From contig NZ_JAPJDA010000003.1 of the NCBI RefSeq assembly GCF_026241755.1, forward strand, positions 62,001-126,000: DNA of 64,000 nt. The letters are read 5' to 3'. The notes below the pieces were generated by a model. The model was not told the origin of the DNA. It did no database searches and saw nothing but the letters and a program-made list of their open reading frames with translations. This stretch comes from Salinimicrobium profundisediminis (GTDB taxonomy: Bacteria; Bacteroidota; Bacteroidia; Flavobacteriales; Flavobacteriaceae). Position 1 is the stretch's first letter. Each line of letters begins with the position of its first letter. The translations under genes were made by a program, and so were the position numbers. This document shows positions 35,544 through 44,627 of the stretch, piece after piece.

Positions 35544-36020
35544 TTATTTATTAAAGTTCATTTTAATTGTAAACGGTTTGCCTTCAAAAGACACTGTTTG
35601 TTCCCAGGTCATTTGACTGCCCGAAAGATGGGTAAGGTTGATCCTGTACCCCGTATTACCGGTAACCGATTTATGATCGGAATTGGTAGGCTTAAACATA
35701 AGGTCATAATTACCCATTGCGGCGTTAGACCCGTCAATTGACCAGATAAAGAATTCGGTTTCTGAAGGACAATTAAGTCCTGAAACCACATAAGAACCTG
35801 TGTTATTATTCGAAATAAAGTTCCATGTACTACCTTCCAGACACCTGGCAGGGACATCGTTTAAAAGGGAAACCTGTACATTCTGGCTGTTCCCGGGGTA
35901 AGTAATACTGGTTAACTGCCAATCGCCATTCATGGTTGCCCTGGCTTCATTTGCCACCTTGCTGGAACCGCAGGAGACAAGAAAAACCACACTTAAAATT
36001 AAAAAAACAATCTTTTTCAT
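35544..36020 (-). CDS. Lipocalin-like lipoprotein
   Basis: A 158-residue lipoprotein (lipobox FLVSC, Cys17). The N-terminal NGDWQLTSITYPG and alternating strands ending in FEGKPFTIKMNFNK fit the lipocalin-like proteins common in flavobacteria. Two further Cys (ARCLEGSTW and GLNCPSE) could form a disulfide. Ligand unknown. It is co-transcribed with the OmpA-like gene, suggesting an outer-membrane maintenance role. Confidence 0.8.
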   Translation of the reverse strand: MKKIVFLILSVVFLVSCGSSKVANEARATMNGDWQLTSITYPGNSQNVQVSLLNDVPARCLEGSTWNFISNNNTGSYVVSGLNCPSETEFFIWSIDGSNAAMGNYDLMFKPTNSDHKSVTGNTGYRINLTHLSGSQMTWEQTVSFEGKPFTIKMNFNK

Positions 36021-36047
36021 GCTTCTGTTTTTACTGAGTCAAAAAAA

Positions 36048-36086
36048 ATCCAATGCCAGGGCTAAAAAGCCTTAATGACATTGGAT
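36048..36086 (-). terminator. Terminator of the DUF1328 gene
   Basis: Arms ATCCAATG and CATTGGAT with an inner GGCT/AGCC pair. On the minus strand the stem is followed by eight T residues. Confidence 0.85.
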
Positions 36087-36100
36087 GATGCTGTTTACAA

Positions 36101-36262
36101 TTATCTTCTAAAAAGTCTACTTATCAATGCGATTACAAGTAGAACAAGGAAAATGTAAAAGATGATCTGCGCAATATCGGCAGCTCCTTCAGCAATTCCT
36201 CCAAATCCAAAGATGGCGGCAATAATTGCAATGATTAAAAAGATAACGATTAATCGTATCAT
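36101..36262 (-). CDS. DUF1328 small membrane protein
   Basis: A 53-residue protein. It starts [20 protein letters not shown], continues [18 protein letters not shown], and ends LISRLFRR. Two membrane segments flank the conserved GIAxxAADIA region that marks the DUF1328 (YtjA) family of bacterial inner-membrane proteins. The function is unknown, and in some bacteria members respond to envelope stress. It has its own terminator at 36048. The 130-bp upstream spacer holds no exact TAnnTTTG element. Confidence 0.88.
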   Translation of the reverse strand: MIRLIVIFLIIAIIAAIFGFGGIAEGAADIAQIIFYIFLVLLVIALISRLFRR

Positions 36263-36392
36263 AATTTAAAGTTTTAGTGATTAGTTATCTCTAAATTACG
36301 TTGAGACCTTGCGGCAGACAAAAGATTATTACTTATTTAACAAGTTTTTTGTAAAGAAATCCTAACAAAATCAACTTACCGCCAATTCTTTC

Positions 36393-38402
36393 TTAATACT
36401 TCAATAACTCCAGAATTTTCTCCTCAAATCTCTTTTTTGGAAGGTAGCCTTCTTCGAGAGCTTTTGAGAATGGTATTGGGGTTTCAAGGCTTCCTACCCG
36501 CATTACCGGCGCATCGAGAGCTTCAAAACACTCCTGGGCGATCATGGCTGAAATGTCAGATCCTATTCCGCCGAAGACACTATCTTCCTGAAGGATAATT
36601 ACTTTCCCTGTTTTCTTTACTGAAGAAAATATGGCTTCAGTATCCAGCGGCTGCAGGCTCCTTAAGTCAAGAAGATCGGCATCTATTTCGGGGTGAGCGT
36701 CGAGAGTCTCCAGCGCCCAATGCACCGCTGCGCCAAAGCTTATCACTGTTACATCCCTGCCTTCACGCAGCAAAGCTGCTTTTCCAAAGGGTAAGGTATA
36801 GTAATCTTTAGGTACTTGCTGGCGTATACTGCGATACAGCGCCTTGTGTTCAAAGAAAAGTACAGGATTGGGATCGTTAAAAGCTGTGTTCAATAATCCT
36901 TTGGCATCATAAGGGAACGCCGGATACACCACTTTTAAGCCTGGAGTCTTGGTAAACCAGGCCTCGTTCGTCTGACTGTGGAAAGGGCCGGCTCCTACAC
37001 CTGCACCACAAGGCATCCTAATCACCACATCGGCCTGCTGGTTCCAGCGGTAATGCACTTTTGCAAGGTAATTCACTACAGGATTGAACCCGGAACTCAC
37101 AAAATCGGCGAACTGCATCTCCACCATCGCTTTCATTGCTTTGATAGAAAGCCCCATTGCAGTTTCCACAATCCCCGACTCACAAATGGGAGTATTGCGC
37201 ACCCGTTGGGTTCCAAATTCTTCAACGAAATTTTCGGTTATTTTAAAGACACCGCCATATTCAGCTATATCCTGCCCCATGAGCACGAGGTTTTCATGCC
37301 GCTGCATTGATTGCCTTAATCCCTGAGATACAGCATCTATAAACCTAAGCTCTTCTGTTTCTTCGGAATGAGTAAATTCTTCATAATGAAACTCTTGATA
37401 CACATCATTTAACTCTTCAGTTTCATTGAAATCTATACCGGCTTCGGCATTTGCCTTTTTTAGATCTTCATCTATTTCCTGCTTGATTTCCGCTTTGTAT
37501 TGGTTGTCAAGATTTTCAGAAAGCATTTTTTCAGCTAATAAAAATTCCCGGAAGTTATCTACAGGATCTTTAATTGCCCACTGCTGCATCAGGTCATTAG
37601 GAACATATTTTGTTCCGCTGGCTTCTTCATGACCCCTCATTCTAAAGGTCTTGAACTCCAGTAAAACGGGGCGCGGATCTTTTCGCATACTTTCTGCCAA
37701 CCTGGAAACCTTTCCGTAGACCTCTAAAATGTTATTTCCGTCAATAATATGAGATTCCATACCATAACCCACAGCACGATCGGCTATATTCTCGCAATTA
37801 TACTGCTGCGAAGTGGGAGTAGAAAGCCCATAGCCGTTATTTTCTACACAAAACATCACCGGCAGCTGCCATACCGAAGCAATATTTAGGGCTTCGTGAA
37901 AATCCCCTTCACTCGTGCCGCCTTCGCCTGTAAAAACTGCAGTGATTTTTTGCTCTTTTTGAAGCCTGTGAGCAAGAGCGATACCATCGGCAACCCCCAA
38001 TTGAGGCCCCAAATGGGAGATCATTCCCACAATTTTATATTCCTGCGTACCAAAGTGAAAACTGCGATCCCGGCCTTTGGTAAAACCCGAAGCTTTTCCC
38101 TGCCATTGGCTAAATAACCTGTACAACGGGATTTCTCTGGCCGTAAAAACCCCCAGGTTACGGTGCATGGGCAGGATGTATTCGTCTTTTTGAAGAGAAA
38201 GCGTGACACCAATAGATATAGCCTCCTGGCCAATCCCGCTAAACCATTTTGATATTTTACCCTGGCGTAAAAGCACCAGCATTTTCTCTTCGATGAGCCT
38301 GGGCTTAAGCAATTCCCTGTAAAAAGCGAGGAGCTGCCCGTCATTAAAATCTGTTCTGTCGAATTCTATATCAGGTTGAAATGAAGTTTCTTTAATTTTC
38401 AT
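36393..38402 (-). CDS. 2-oxoacid dehydrogenase E1, fused alpha and beta subunits
   Basis: A thiamine-diphosphate E1 enzyme of about 669 residues with the alpha and beta subunits in one chain. It catalyses oxidative decarboxylation in a branched-chain-oxoacid- or pyruvate-type complex. The alpha part carries the ThDP motif TGEGGTSEGDFHEALN...NNGYG. The beta part begins near residue 335 (TEELRFIDAVSQGLRQSM) and includes GQDIAEYGGVFKIT and the C-terminal transketolase domain. Fused E1s are usual in flavobacteria. I chose the ATG at 38402 because the -7 element at 38421 would make the upstream in-frame ATG at 38423 untranscribed. No E2 or E3 gene is adjacent. Confidence 0.9.
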   Translation of the reverse strand: MKIKETSFQPDIEFDRTDFNDGQLLAFYRELLKPRLIEEKMLVLLRQGKISKWFSGIGQEAISIGVTLSLQKDEYILPMHRNLGVFTAREIPLYRLFSQWQGKASGFTKGRDRSFHFGTQEYKIVGMISHLGPQLGVADGIALAHRLQKEQKITAVFTGEGGTSEGDFHEALNIASVWQLPVMFCVENNGYGLSTPTSQQYNCENIADRAVGYGMESHIIDGNNILEVYGKVSRLAESMRKDPRPVLLEFKTFRMRGHEEASGTKYVPNDLMQQWAIKDPVDNFREFLLAEKMLSENLDNQYKAEIKQEIDEDLKKANAEAGIDFNETEELNDVYQEFHYEEFTHSEETEELRFIDAVSQGLRQSMQRHENLVLMGQDIAEYGGVFKITENFVEEFGTQRVRNTPICESGIVETAMGLSIKAMKAMVEMQFADFVSSGFNPVVNYLAKVHYRWNQQADVVIRMPCGAGVGAGPFHSQTNEAWFTKTPGLKVVYPAFPYDAKGLLNTAFNDPNPVLFFEHKALYRSIRQQVPKDYYTLPFGKAALLREGRDVTVISFGAAVHWALETLDAHPEIDADLLDLRSLQPLDTEAIFSSVKKTGKVIILQEDSVFGGIGSDISAMIAQECFEALDAPVMRVGSLETPIPFSKALEEGYLPKKRFEEKILELLKY

Positions 38403-38420
38403 AATTAAGCATTGGTTCCT

Positions 38421-38428
38421 CAAATGTA
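38421..38428 (-). promoter_or_regulatory. -7 promoter element (TACATTTG) for E1
   Basis: An exact minus-strand TAnnTTTG match. The predicted transcript starts near 38414, about 12 nt before the ATG at 38402, which supports that start over 38423. Confidence 0.6.
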
Positions 38429-38492
38429 CTTAAAATAGGATTCGTTGTTATTAAGAAAAATTTAAAGCCCACGACACTCTTCTTATTTTATT

Positions 38493-38500
38493 TAACTTTG
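38493..38500 (+). promoter_or_regulatory. -7 promoter element (TAACTTTG) for the oxygenase operon
   Basis: An exact TAnnTTTG match. It overlaps a possible GTG start at 38500, so translation must begin downstream, at 38524 or 38530. Confidence 0.65.
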
Positions 38501-38523
38501 TGTGGTATCTAAAAAATGATCCT

Positions 38524-39477
38524 ATGGAGATGAACAATATACCCAGTGTTAACCTGGCCGACTTCCTGTCTGATGACCCAAAGAGAAAGCAAAAATTTGT
38601 AAATGAGATTGGTAAGGCTTACGAAGAAATAGGTTTTGTTGCTTTAAAAAACCATTTTTTGAGCGACAATCTTGTGGATGAGCTATATAAAGAAGTGAAG
38701 AATTTCTTTGCCCTTCCACTTGAAACCAAACAGAAGTATGAAATTGAGGGGCTTGCAGGGCAACGCGGATATATTTCCTTCGGAAAAGAGCACGCTAAAG
38801 GCAAGAAAGAGGGAGATCTTAAAGAATTCTGGCATTTTGGACAGGAGCCTTCAAAAGATGCAAATCTTACTGAAGAATATCCTGAAAACGTGCAGGTAGA
38901 AGAGCTCCCCGATTTTAACCACACCGGGATGGAAGCATACAGAATGCTGGAAAAAACAGGGATCTATGTGTTAAGGGCTCTTGCACTATACATTGGCCTG
39001 GACGAGTTCTATTTTGACCACTGGGCCAGTAACGGGAACAGCATTTTGAGGCCCATTCACTACCCTCCTATCACCGAAGAGCCTAAAGGTGCCGTAAGAG
39101 CCGGAGCTCACGGAGACATCAACCTTATCACGCTTTTAATGGGGGCTTCTACCGGAGGGCTCCAGGTGTTAAGAAAAGACGGGGAATGGATAGATGCTAT
39201 TCCGCAGGAAGATGAGCTCGTGATCAACGTAGGAGATATGCTGGAGCGGCATACCAATAACAAACTGAGAAGTACGATACACCGGGTGGTGAATCCTCCA
39301 AAAGAGCAATGGAGCAATCCGCGTTATTCCATTCCGTTCTTTATGCACCCTCGCAGTGAAATGCCACTAAATTGTCTTGAAGAGTGTATAGATGATGAAC
39401 ACCCAAAAGCTTACCCCGATATTACTGCCGGAGAATTCCTTCATCAAAGACTGGTAGAAATAGGACTCAAAAAATAG
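38524..39477 (+). CDS. 2-oxoglutarate/Fe(II) oxygenase, isopenicillin-N-synthase-like
   Basis: A 317-residue non-haem iron oxygenase. It has the N-terminal DIOX_N region (IPSVNLADFL; EEIGFVALKNHFLS) and the C-terminal 2OG-Fe domain. Metal ligands are His and Asp in AGAHGDINLIT and His in STIHRVVNP; the 2-oxoglutarate-binding Arg-x-Ser is in NPRYSIPFF. Substrate unknown. I chose the ATG at 38524 because of the promoter at 38493; the in-frame GTG at 38500 lies inside it. The SUI1 gene follows 6 bp later, so this is probably the first gene of an operon. Confidence 0.9.
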   Translation: MEMNNIPSVNLADFLSDDPKRKQKFVNEIGKAYEEIGFVALKNHFLSDNLVDELYKEVKNFFALPLETKQKYEIEGLAGQRGYISFGKEHAKGKKEGDLKEFWHFGQEPSKDANLTEEYPENVQVEELPDFNHTGMEAYRMLEKTGIYVLRALALYIGLDEFYFDHWASNGNSILRPIHYPPITEEPKGAVRAGAHGDINLITLLMGASTGGLQVLRKDGEWIDAIPQEDELVINVGDMLERHTNNKLRSTIHRVVNPPKEQWSNPRYSIPFFMHPRSEMPLNCLEECIDDEHPKAYPDITAGEFLHQRLVEIGLKK

Positions 39478-39483
39478 TTTTTT

Positions 39484-39837
39484 ATGGCTAAGAAAAAGAT
39501 GGGGCTGGAAGACCTGGGAGGATTTGTTTTCTCTACAGATAAAGATTTTACTCCTGAAAGCCACAATGAAGAGCAGGAAGAAAGTTTAGCTCCACAAGAT
39601 CAACTTCTGGAAGCCCATTATAGCTCCAAAGGGCGGGCAGGAAAGAAAGTGACTGTGGTAAAGGGGTATGTTGGCCCGCAAGAAGATCTCGATGCCCTGG
39701 GCAAAGACCTGAAAAAGAAATGCGGTGTGGGAGGCTCTGTTAAAGATGGTGAAATTATAATTCAGGGAGATGTTAGAGATAAAGTAATGTCTTACCTTAG
39801 AGAGCTTGGTTACAAAGTAAAGCGCATTGGGGGTTAA
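39484..39837 (+). CDS. SUI1/YciH-family translation factor
   Basis: A 117-residue protein homologous to eukaryotic eIF1. The C-terminal half contains the SUI1 domain: KKVTVVKGYVGPQEDLDALGKDLKKKCGVGGSVKDGEIIIQGD. In bacteria these proteins are non-essential and are thought to affect initiation-codon choice. The N-terminal 50 residues are variable and charged. It is spaced 6 bp after the oxygenase and 9 bp before the DUF1835 gene. Confidence 0.9.
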   Translation: MAKKKMGLEDLGGFVFSTDKDFTPESHNEEQEESLAPQDQLLEAHYSSKGRAGKKVTVVKGYVGPQEDLDALGKDLKKKCGVGGSVKDGEIIIQGDVRDKVMSYLRELGYKVKRIGG

Positions 39838-39846
39838 AGATATTTT

Positions 39847-40782
39847 ATGGAGGAAAAGAAAATACTACATATTACCAACGGGGACGATCTTTCTGAACAA
39901 ATTACCAATCTTTCAATTCCCGGAGATGTAATCACCTGGAGGGAAATGCTATGTGAAGGCCCTACAACTTTTGATGTGGGAGACGAAGACTTTGTGTTGC
40001 GCAGAAAAACTTTTCTTCTTGAGAAGTACAATATTTCTGAAGAGCAGTACCAGGAGGAGTTTCTTAGTGAACTGGTAAAACTGGCAGCCATCAATAATTA
40101 TGATGAAATAGTGTTATGGTTTGAGTTCGACCTCTTTTCACACATGAACATGCTTGCCCTTATTAGCTTCCTGCTTCAGAATAAGAAAAATGGACCTTTC
40201 TCTTTAGTGTGTAGCCGTAAACTAAAAGGCGAAGCAGAAATGACTGCCCTTTCGCAGCTTTCAGATAAAAATCTTAACGAACATTATAAATATAGGATTC
40301 CACTTGAAAAGGCCGATATTCAAACCGCACAATTAATTTGGGAGCTGTACTGCAGTAAAAACCCAAAACGGCTTATGTCGGAAATCAAGAAGACCACAAA
40401 CTTTGAATATTTGTCAAGTTCTATTAGAGCCCATATTGAGCGCTTTCCTAATATAAATACGGGATTGAATTCCCTGGAAATTAACGTCTTAAAACTCATA
40501 GAAGAACACGATATTAAATCGCAGCATCATCTTTTAGGCTATGCCCTTCAATATCAGGGTTATTACGGCTATGTAGATGTACAGATGCAGCGGATCCTTG
40601 AAAAGCTTAACCCTTTCTATGAAACTTCAGCAGAAAAACTGAAACTGAATGAAGATGGCCTTAAAGCATTAAAAGGCACAAAAAATTATTACCAGAACCT
40701 AAAAGATGACGAATGCTACGGCGGTGTAAGAAAGTACGACTTTCTTTATGACCCCGTTTCACACGATCTACTAAAATTATAA
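39847..40782 (+). CDS. DUF1835 domain protein
   Basis: A 311-residue cytosolic protein. The N-terminal KILHITNGDDLSEQITNLSIPGDVITWREMLCEGPTTFDV is the DUF1835 signature, and the C-terminal half has a DUF3658-like helical region. Function unknown; no catalytic motif is obvious, though conserved Asp, Trp and Glu (ITNGD, WREML, LWFEFDLFSHMNML) cluster as in an enzyme site. It is followed after 1 bp by the nucleoside phosphorylase gene. Confidence 0.85.
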   Translation: MEEKKILHITNGDDLSEQITNLSIPGDVITWREMLCEGPTTFDVGDEDFVLRRKTFLLEKYNISEEQYQEEFLSELVKLAAINNYDEIVLWFEFDLFSHMNMLALISFLLQNKKNGPFSLVCSRKLKGEAEMTALSQLSDKNLNEHYKYRIPLEKADIQTAQLIWELYCSKNPKRLMSEIKKTTNFEYLSSSIRAHIERFPNINTGLNSLEINVLKLIEEHDIKSQHHLLGYALQYQGYYGYVDVQMQRILEKLNPFYETSAEKLKLNEDGLKALKGTKNYYQNLKDDECYGGVRKYDFLYDPVSHDLLKL

Positions 40783-40783
40783 C

Positions 40784-41659
40784 ATGAATCATTTAGCAGC
40801 ATCAGAATTAATTCTGAACAAAGACAACAGCATATATCACCTCAATCTAAAACCCGAACATCTTGCCGATACCGTTATTTTGGTGGGAGACCAAAACCGG
40901 GTAGATAAGATCACGAAGCACTTTGATAAAGTAGAAGTAGCCGTTAAGAAAAGAGAGTTCCACACCCAAACCGGAATTTACAAGGGCAAAAGAATATCGG
41001 TGATCTCCACGGGAATTGGTACAGACAATATTGATATTGTACTCAATGAACTTGATGCACTTGTCAATATCGACTTTGAGACCCGCGATATGAAAGCCGA
41101 AAAAACCAGCCTTAATATCATTAGAGTTGGAACTTCGGGGTCTATTCAAAAAGATATACCGGTAGACTCTATAGTAGTAAGCGAGATGGCCGTTGGTTTT
41201 GATAACCTTCTTCACTTTTACCAAAGCGATGAAGTACAGCTTCAGGATTTCAATGAGGCCATAGAAGCGCATCTTGGCACTTATGAAAGAAACAGTAAAC
41301 CTTATGTGGTGCCGGCCAATGCTTCCCTGGTAGAGCAATTTATGAGCGAGCAGGTATTTGCAGGTTTTACGGGTTCAAATTCCGGGTTTTATGCCCCGCA
41401 GGGCCGTGTTCTCCGACTTCCTTTGAGAGATGACAACATGAAAGATAAACTGGCAACCTTTAGCTTTAAAGGAAAAAAGATCACCAACCTGGAGATGGAA
41501 ACTTCAGCGATTTTCGGGCTTTCAGCAATGTTGGGCCATAAAGCTTTATCTCTTAATGCCATCATCGCGAACCGCGCAACCGGAAACTTTACCAAAGATG
41601 GTGCACAGGCAGTAGAGAATACCATAAAATATGCTCTGGACAGGATAGTATCAGCCTAA
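40784..41659 (+). CDS. Nucleoside phosphorylase (uridine phosphorylase-like)
   Basis: A 291-residue PNP/UDP-family enzyme that splits nucleosides with phosphate to give a base and ribose-1-phosphate. Motifs are VILVGDQNRVDKI (phosphate loop), STGIGTDNIDIV, IRVGTSGSIQ and NLEMETSAIFGLSAMLG, the last holding the Glu-Met-Glu that binds ribose. With upp elsewhere in the window it would feed pyrimidine salvage, but base specificity is not proved. It starts one base after the DUF1835 stop. Confidence 0.9.
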   Translation: MNHLAASELILNKDNSIYHLNLKPEHLADTVILVGDQNRVDKITKHFDKVEVAVKKREFHTQTGIYKGKRISVISTGIGTDNIDIVLNELDALVNIDFETRDMKAEKTSLNIIRVGTSGSIQKDIPVDSIVVSEMAVGFDNLLHFYQSDEVQLQDFNEAIEAHLGTYERNSKPYVVPANASLVEQFMSEQVFAGFTGSNSGFYAPQGRVLRLPLRDDNMKDKLATFSFKGKKITNLEMETSAIFGLSAMLGHKALSLNAIIANRATGNFTKDGAQAVENTIKYALDRIVSA

Positions 41660-41702
41660 TTTCATTTAACAGAATATTAAAAGCCCTCGTACCTCATATT
41701 CG

Positions 41703-41710
41703 TATTTTTG
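41703..41710 (+). promoter_or_regulatory. -7 promoter element (TATTTTTG) for ppk1
   Basis: An exact TAnnTTTG match overlapping a possible TTG start at 41708. It predicts a transcript from about 41717, so the ATG at 41726 is favoured as the ppk1 start. Confidence 0.6.
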
Positions 41711-41725
41711 ACGAAACCCCTCCGT

Positions 41726-43777
41726 ATGTTAAAGCCTGAAGAGAAAATTAAAAGGCACCGCGATTTAAATTGGTTAAGTTTTAATGAGAGAGTGCTGCAG
41801 GAAGCACAGGATAAGACCACACCTCTTTACGAGCGGCTAAAGTTCCTGGCTATTTTCTCCATGAACCTCGATGAATATTTTCGGGTTCGCGTTTCCCAGC
41901 TAAGGCAAATGAAACGGGTAGAGAAAAGCATCAGGAAAAAGCTCGCCTTAAAACCTAATAAGACGGTAAAGGAAATACTTAAGGAAGTAAGGGAGCAACA
42001 GGAAAAGTTCGGTAAGATCTATAGAGAAGAGATCATCCCCGAACTGGAGACTGCAGGCATACACCTGGTACACAGGGAAGATTACAATGCGCACCAGGAA
42101 GAATTTGCACACAGGTATTTTAAGAAAATACGAAAGTGCATCAATGCTACTACCACAAGCGCTTTTGGTGGCGAAGAGCTTTTTTTGGAGAATAACAGCC
42201 TCTACTTTATGGTGTGTTTCGGGGATAAATCGGAGTTTGGAATTGTAAATATTCCGACAGATGAATGCGAAAGGTTCATCACTTTTTCTTCGGAAACAGA
42301 GGAGTTTAAAATATCATTTTTAGATGATATCGTAAAAGTAAACGTACCGAAGTTATTTCCTGATAAAGAAATTACCGGAATTTACGAGATCAAGCTTTCC
42401 CGGGATGCCGAGCTGTATATAGATGATGAAGTAGACGGATTGCTGGCCGAGAAGATCTACGAATCTCTCCAACAACGCACCGATGGCCAACCCACGAGAT
42501 TGCTTTACGACTCCCATATGCCGGAAGAAGATCAAAAAATACTGCGGAAGCGGCTTAAACTTGGAAAAATTGACATGATGCCGGGTGGCAGATATCACAA
42601 TTTCAGTGACTATTTTTCTTTCCCGGATCCCACGAATAATCCGGCCTTACATTTCGAAGAATGGCCCACGGTAAAACATTCTGTTTTGGAAACTACCGAA
42701 AATTATTTTGAGGTCATTGCAAAAAAAGACCAGTCGGTTCATTTTCCTTACATGTCTTTTGAATATGTAGAACGCTTCATACAGCAAGCCGCACACGACC
42801 CACAGGTAAAGGAAATAAAGATTTCCATTTACAGGATTGCCGATGAATCTGTTGTTACTTCTGCCCTTCTCTCGGCACTCAAAAATGGCAAAAAACTCAC
42901 TGTCTTTATTGAAGCTAAAGCAAGGTTTGACGAGAAGAATAATATCGACTGGGGCAGGAAGTTTGAAGAAGAGGGAGCTAAAGTTATCTATAGTTACCCC
43001 AAAATTAAGGTCCATTCCAAGATCCTACTGGTTTCCAGGGAAGAGAATGGAGAATTAAAAGACTACGCTTATATTGGTACAGGTAATTTTAACAGCAAAA
43101 CCTCAAAAATTTACTGTGACCATGCAATATTTACCGCATATGAGAAGCTAACAAGCGAACTCTCACGGGTTTTCCTGGTGCTTGAAGGGGAATTAATTAT
43201 CCCGCGGGCAAAACACCTTCTCATTTCGCCATTTTCGACCAGAAAGTCTTTTGCAGACATGATCAACCGGGAAATTCAGAATAAAAAACTTGGCAAAAAG
43301 GCTGAAATCAAAGCTAAAATGAACAGCCTTGAAGATAAGGAGATCATCGACCTTTTATATGACGCCAGTGAGGCAGGTGTAGATATAAGACTGCTGGTTA
43401 GGGGCTTTACATGCCTGGTGCCAGGGGTTGAGAACCTTAGCAGCAACATTTACATGACCAGCATAATTGACCGCTTTTTAGAACACGGCCGCATTTACAT
43501 CTTCGGAAATGACGGAAAGGAAGAGCTCTTTTTTGGTAGTGCCGACTGGATGACACGAAACCTGGACCGCAGGATAGAAGTGATCGCACCCATTTATGAT
43601 GAAGATATCGCAAAGGAATTTAAAGATATTCTAGAAATACAATTCAAGGATAATGTAAAGGCCAGAATTCAGGATCCCACAGAAAAGAATAATTTTGTAG
43701 CGCCCAAACCGGGAGAAAAAGAAATAAGATCACAGTACGAAATATACAAGTACCTCAAAGAAAAACATGCCTCATGA
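41726..43777 (+). CDS. ppk1: Polyphosphate kinase 1
   Basis: A 683-residue enzyme that makes inorganic polyphosphate from ATP. Domain order is normal: the N-terminal helical domain (RDLNWLSFNERVLQEA), a head domain, and two phospholipase-D-like C-terminal domains. The autophosphorylated His is probably His430 in KVHSKILLV, supported by the downstream GTGNFNSKTSK; the second PLD half ends with GSADWMTRNLDRRIEV. I chose the ATG at 41726 over TTG at 41708 because a promoter element overlaps the latter. The next gene overlaps by 4 bp. Confidence 0.93.
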   Translation: MLKPEEKIKRHRDLNWLSFNERVLQEAQDKTTPLYERLKFLAIFSMNLDEYFRVRVSQLRQMKRVEKSIRKKLALKPNKTVKEILKEVREQQEKFGKIYREEIIPELETAGIHLVHREDYNAHQEEFAHRYFKKIRKCINATTTSAFGGEELFLENNSLYFMVCFGDKSEFGIVNIPTDECERFITFSSETEEFKISFLDDIVKVNVPKLFPDKEITGIYEIKLSRDAELYIDDEVDGLLAEKIYESLQQRTDGQPTRLLYDSHMPEEDQKILRKRLKLGKIDMMPGGRYHNFSDYFSFPDPTNNPALHFEEWPTVKHSVLETTENYFEVIAKKDQSVHFPYMSFEYVERFIQQAAHDPQVKEIKISIYRIADESVVTSALLSALKNGKKLTVFIEAKARFDEKNNIDWGRKFEEEGAKVIYSYPKIKVHSKILLVSREENGELKDYAYIGTGNFNSKTSKIYCDHAIFTAYEKLTSELSRVFLVLEGELIIPRAKHLLISPFSTRKSFADMINREIQNKKLGKKAEIKAKMNSLEDKEIIDLLYDASEAGVDIRLLVRGFTCLVPGVENLSSNIYMTSIIDRFLEHGRIYIFGNDGKEELFFGSADWMTRNLDRRIEVIAPIYDEDIAKEFKDILEIQFKDNVKARIQDPTEKNNFVAPKPGEKEIRSQYEIYKYLKEKHAS

Positions 43778-44622
43778 GAAATATAAAAGTTGGAGGAGTG
43801 CCAGAACATTTCAACCTGCCATGGCACCTTTGTATTGATGACGGAACTTTTAATAACAACGGTCTCGATCTTAGCTGGCGCGATTTTCCCGACGGTACGG
43901 GGGCTATGTGTAAGGCCTTAAGAAATAAAGAGATTGATGTTGCCGTTATTCTTACTGAAGGCATTATCAAAGATATTTTACACGGAAATGAGGCACTTAT
44001 TGTACAGGAATACATTGCTTCTCCACTAATTTGGGGAATACACGTAGCTGCTGAATCAAACTTTGAGTCGGTGGAAGACCTGAAAAATCAAAAAGTGGCT
44101 ATTAGCCGGTATGGGTCGGGTTCACACCTGATGGCCTATGTAAACGCCCGGAATTTGGGTTGGGATACCTCAAAACTTCAATTTGAAGTAGTGGGAGATA
44201 TTAACGGAGCTATTAAAGCTTTACAGTATGGCAGCGCCGGTTACTTTATGTGGGAGCATTTTACCACAAAACCTCTGGTAGATGAAGGCATTTTCCGCAG
44301 AATAGGAGATTGTCCCACCCCCTGGTCCTGCTTTGTAATTGCTGTTAGAAAAGATGTGTTAGAGAATGATCAGGCCGGAATTCTCACCATGCTCAAGACG
44401 CTAAATGAGGTCACTAAAAAATTCAAGCAAATTCCAAAAGTAGAACTGGCACTGGCCAATAAATATGAGCAAAAGGTGGAAGATATTGAGCAGTGGCTAA
44501 AGATCACCACCTGGAGCCAAAAACAAATCTCTGTGTTTGAGATCCAGAAGGTACAGGAGCAGCTCCTGGAGCTAGATCTTATCCCAGAAGCTCAAGACAG
44601 TCACTACTTTTTACCCCATTAA
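43774..44622 (+). CDS. Cytosolic solute-binding-fold protein (SsuA/THI5-like)
   Basis: A 282-residue protein with the type II periplasmic-binding fold (IKVGGVPEHFNLPWHLCIDDGTFNNNGLDL... DVAVILTEGIIKDI; VAISRYGSGSHLMAYVNARNLGW). It has no signal peptide or lipobox, and no permease or ATPase gene is near, so it is predicted to stay in the cytoplasm. Yeast Thi5-type enzymes share this fold, but their Cys-rich motif is not present. It overlaps ppk1 by 4 bp, implying translational coupling with polyphosphate synthesis. Ligand unknown. Confidence 0.82.
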   Translation: MRNIKVGGVPEHFNLPWHLCIDDGTFNNNGLDLSWRDFPDGTGAMCKALRNKEIDVAVILTEGIIKDILHGNEALIVQEYIASPLIWGIHVAAESNFESVEDLKNQKVAISRYGSGSHLMAYVNARNLGWDTSKLQFEVVGDINGAIKALQYGSAGYFMWEHFTTKPLVDEGIFRRIGDCPTPWSCFVIAVRKDVLENDQAGILTMLKTLNEVTKKFKQIPKVELALANKYEQKVEDIEQWLKITTWSQKQISVFEIQKVQEQLLELDLIPEAQDSHYFLPH

Positions 44623-44627
44623 ACGAT

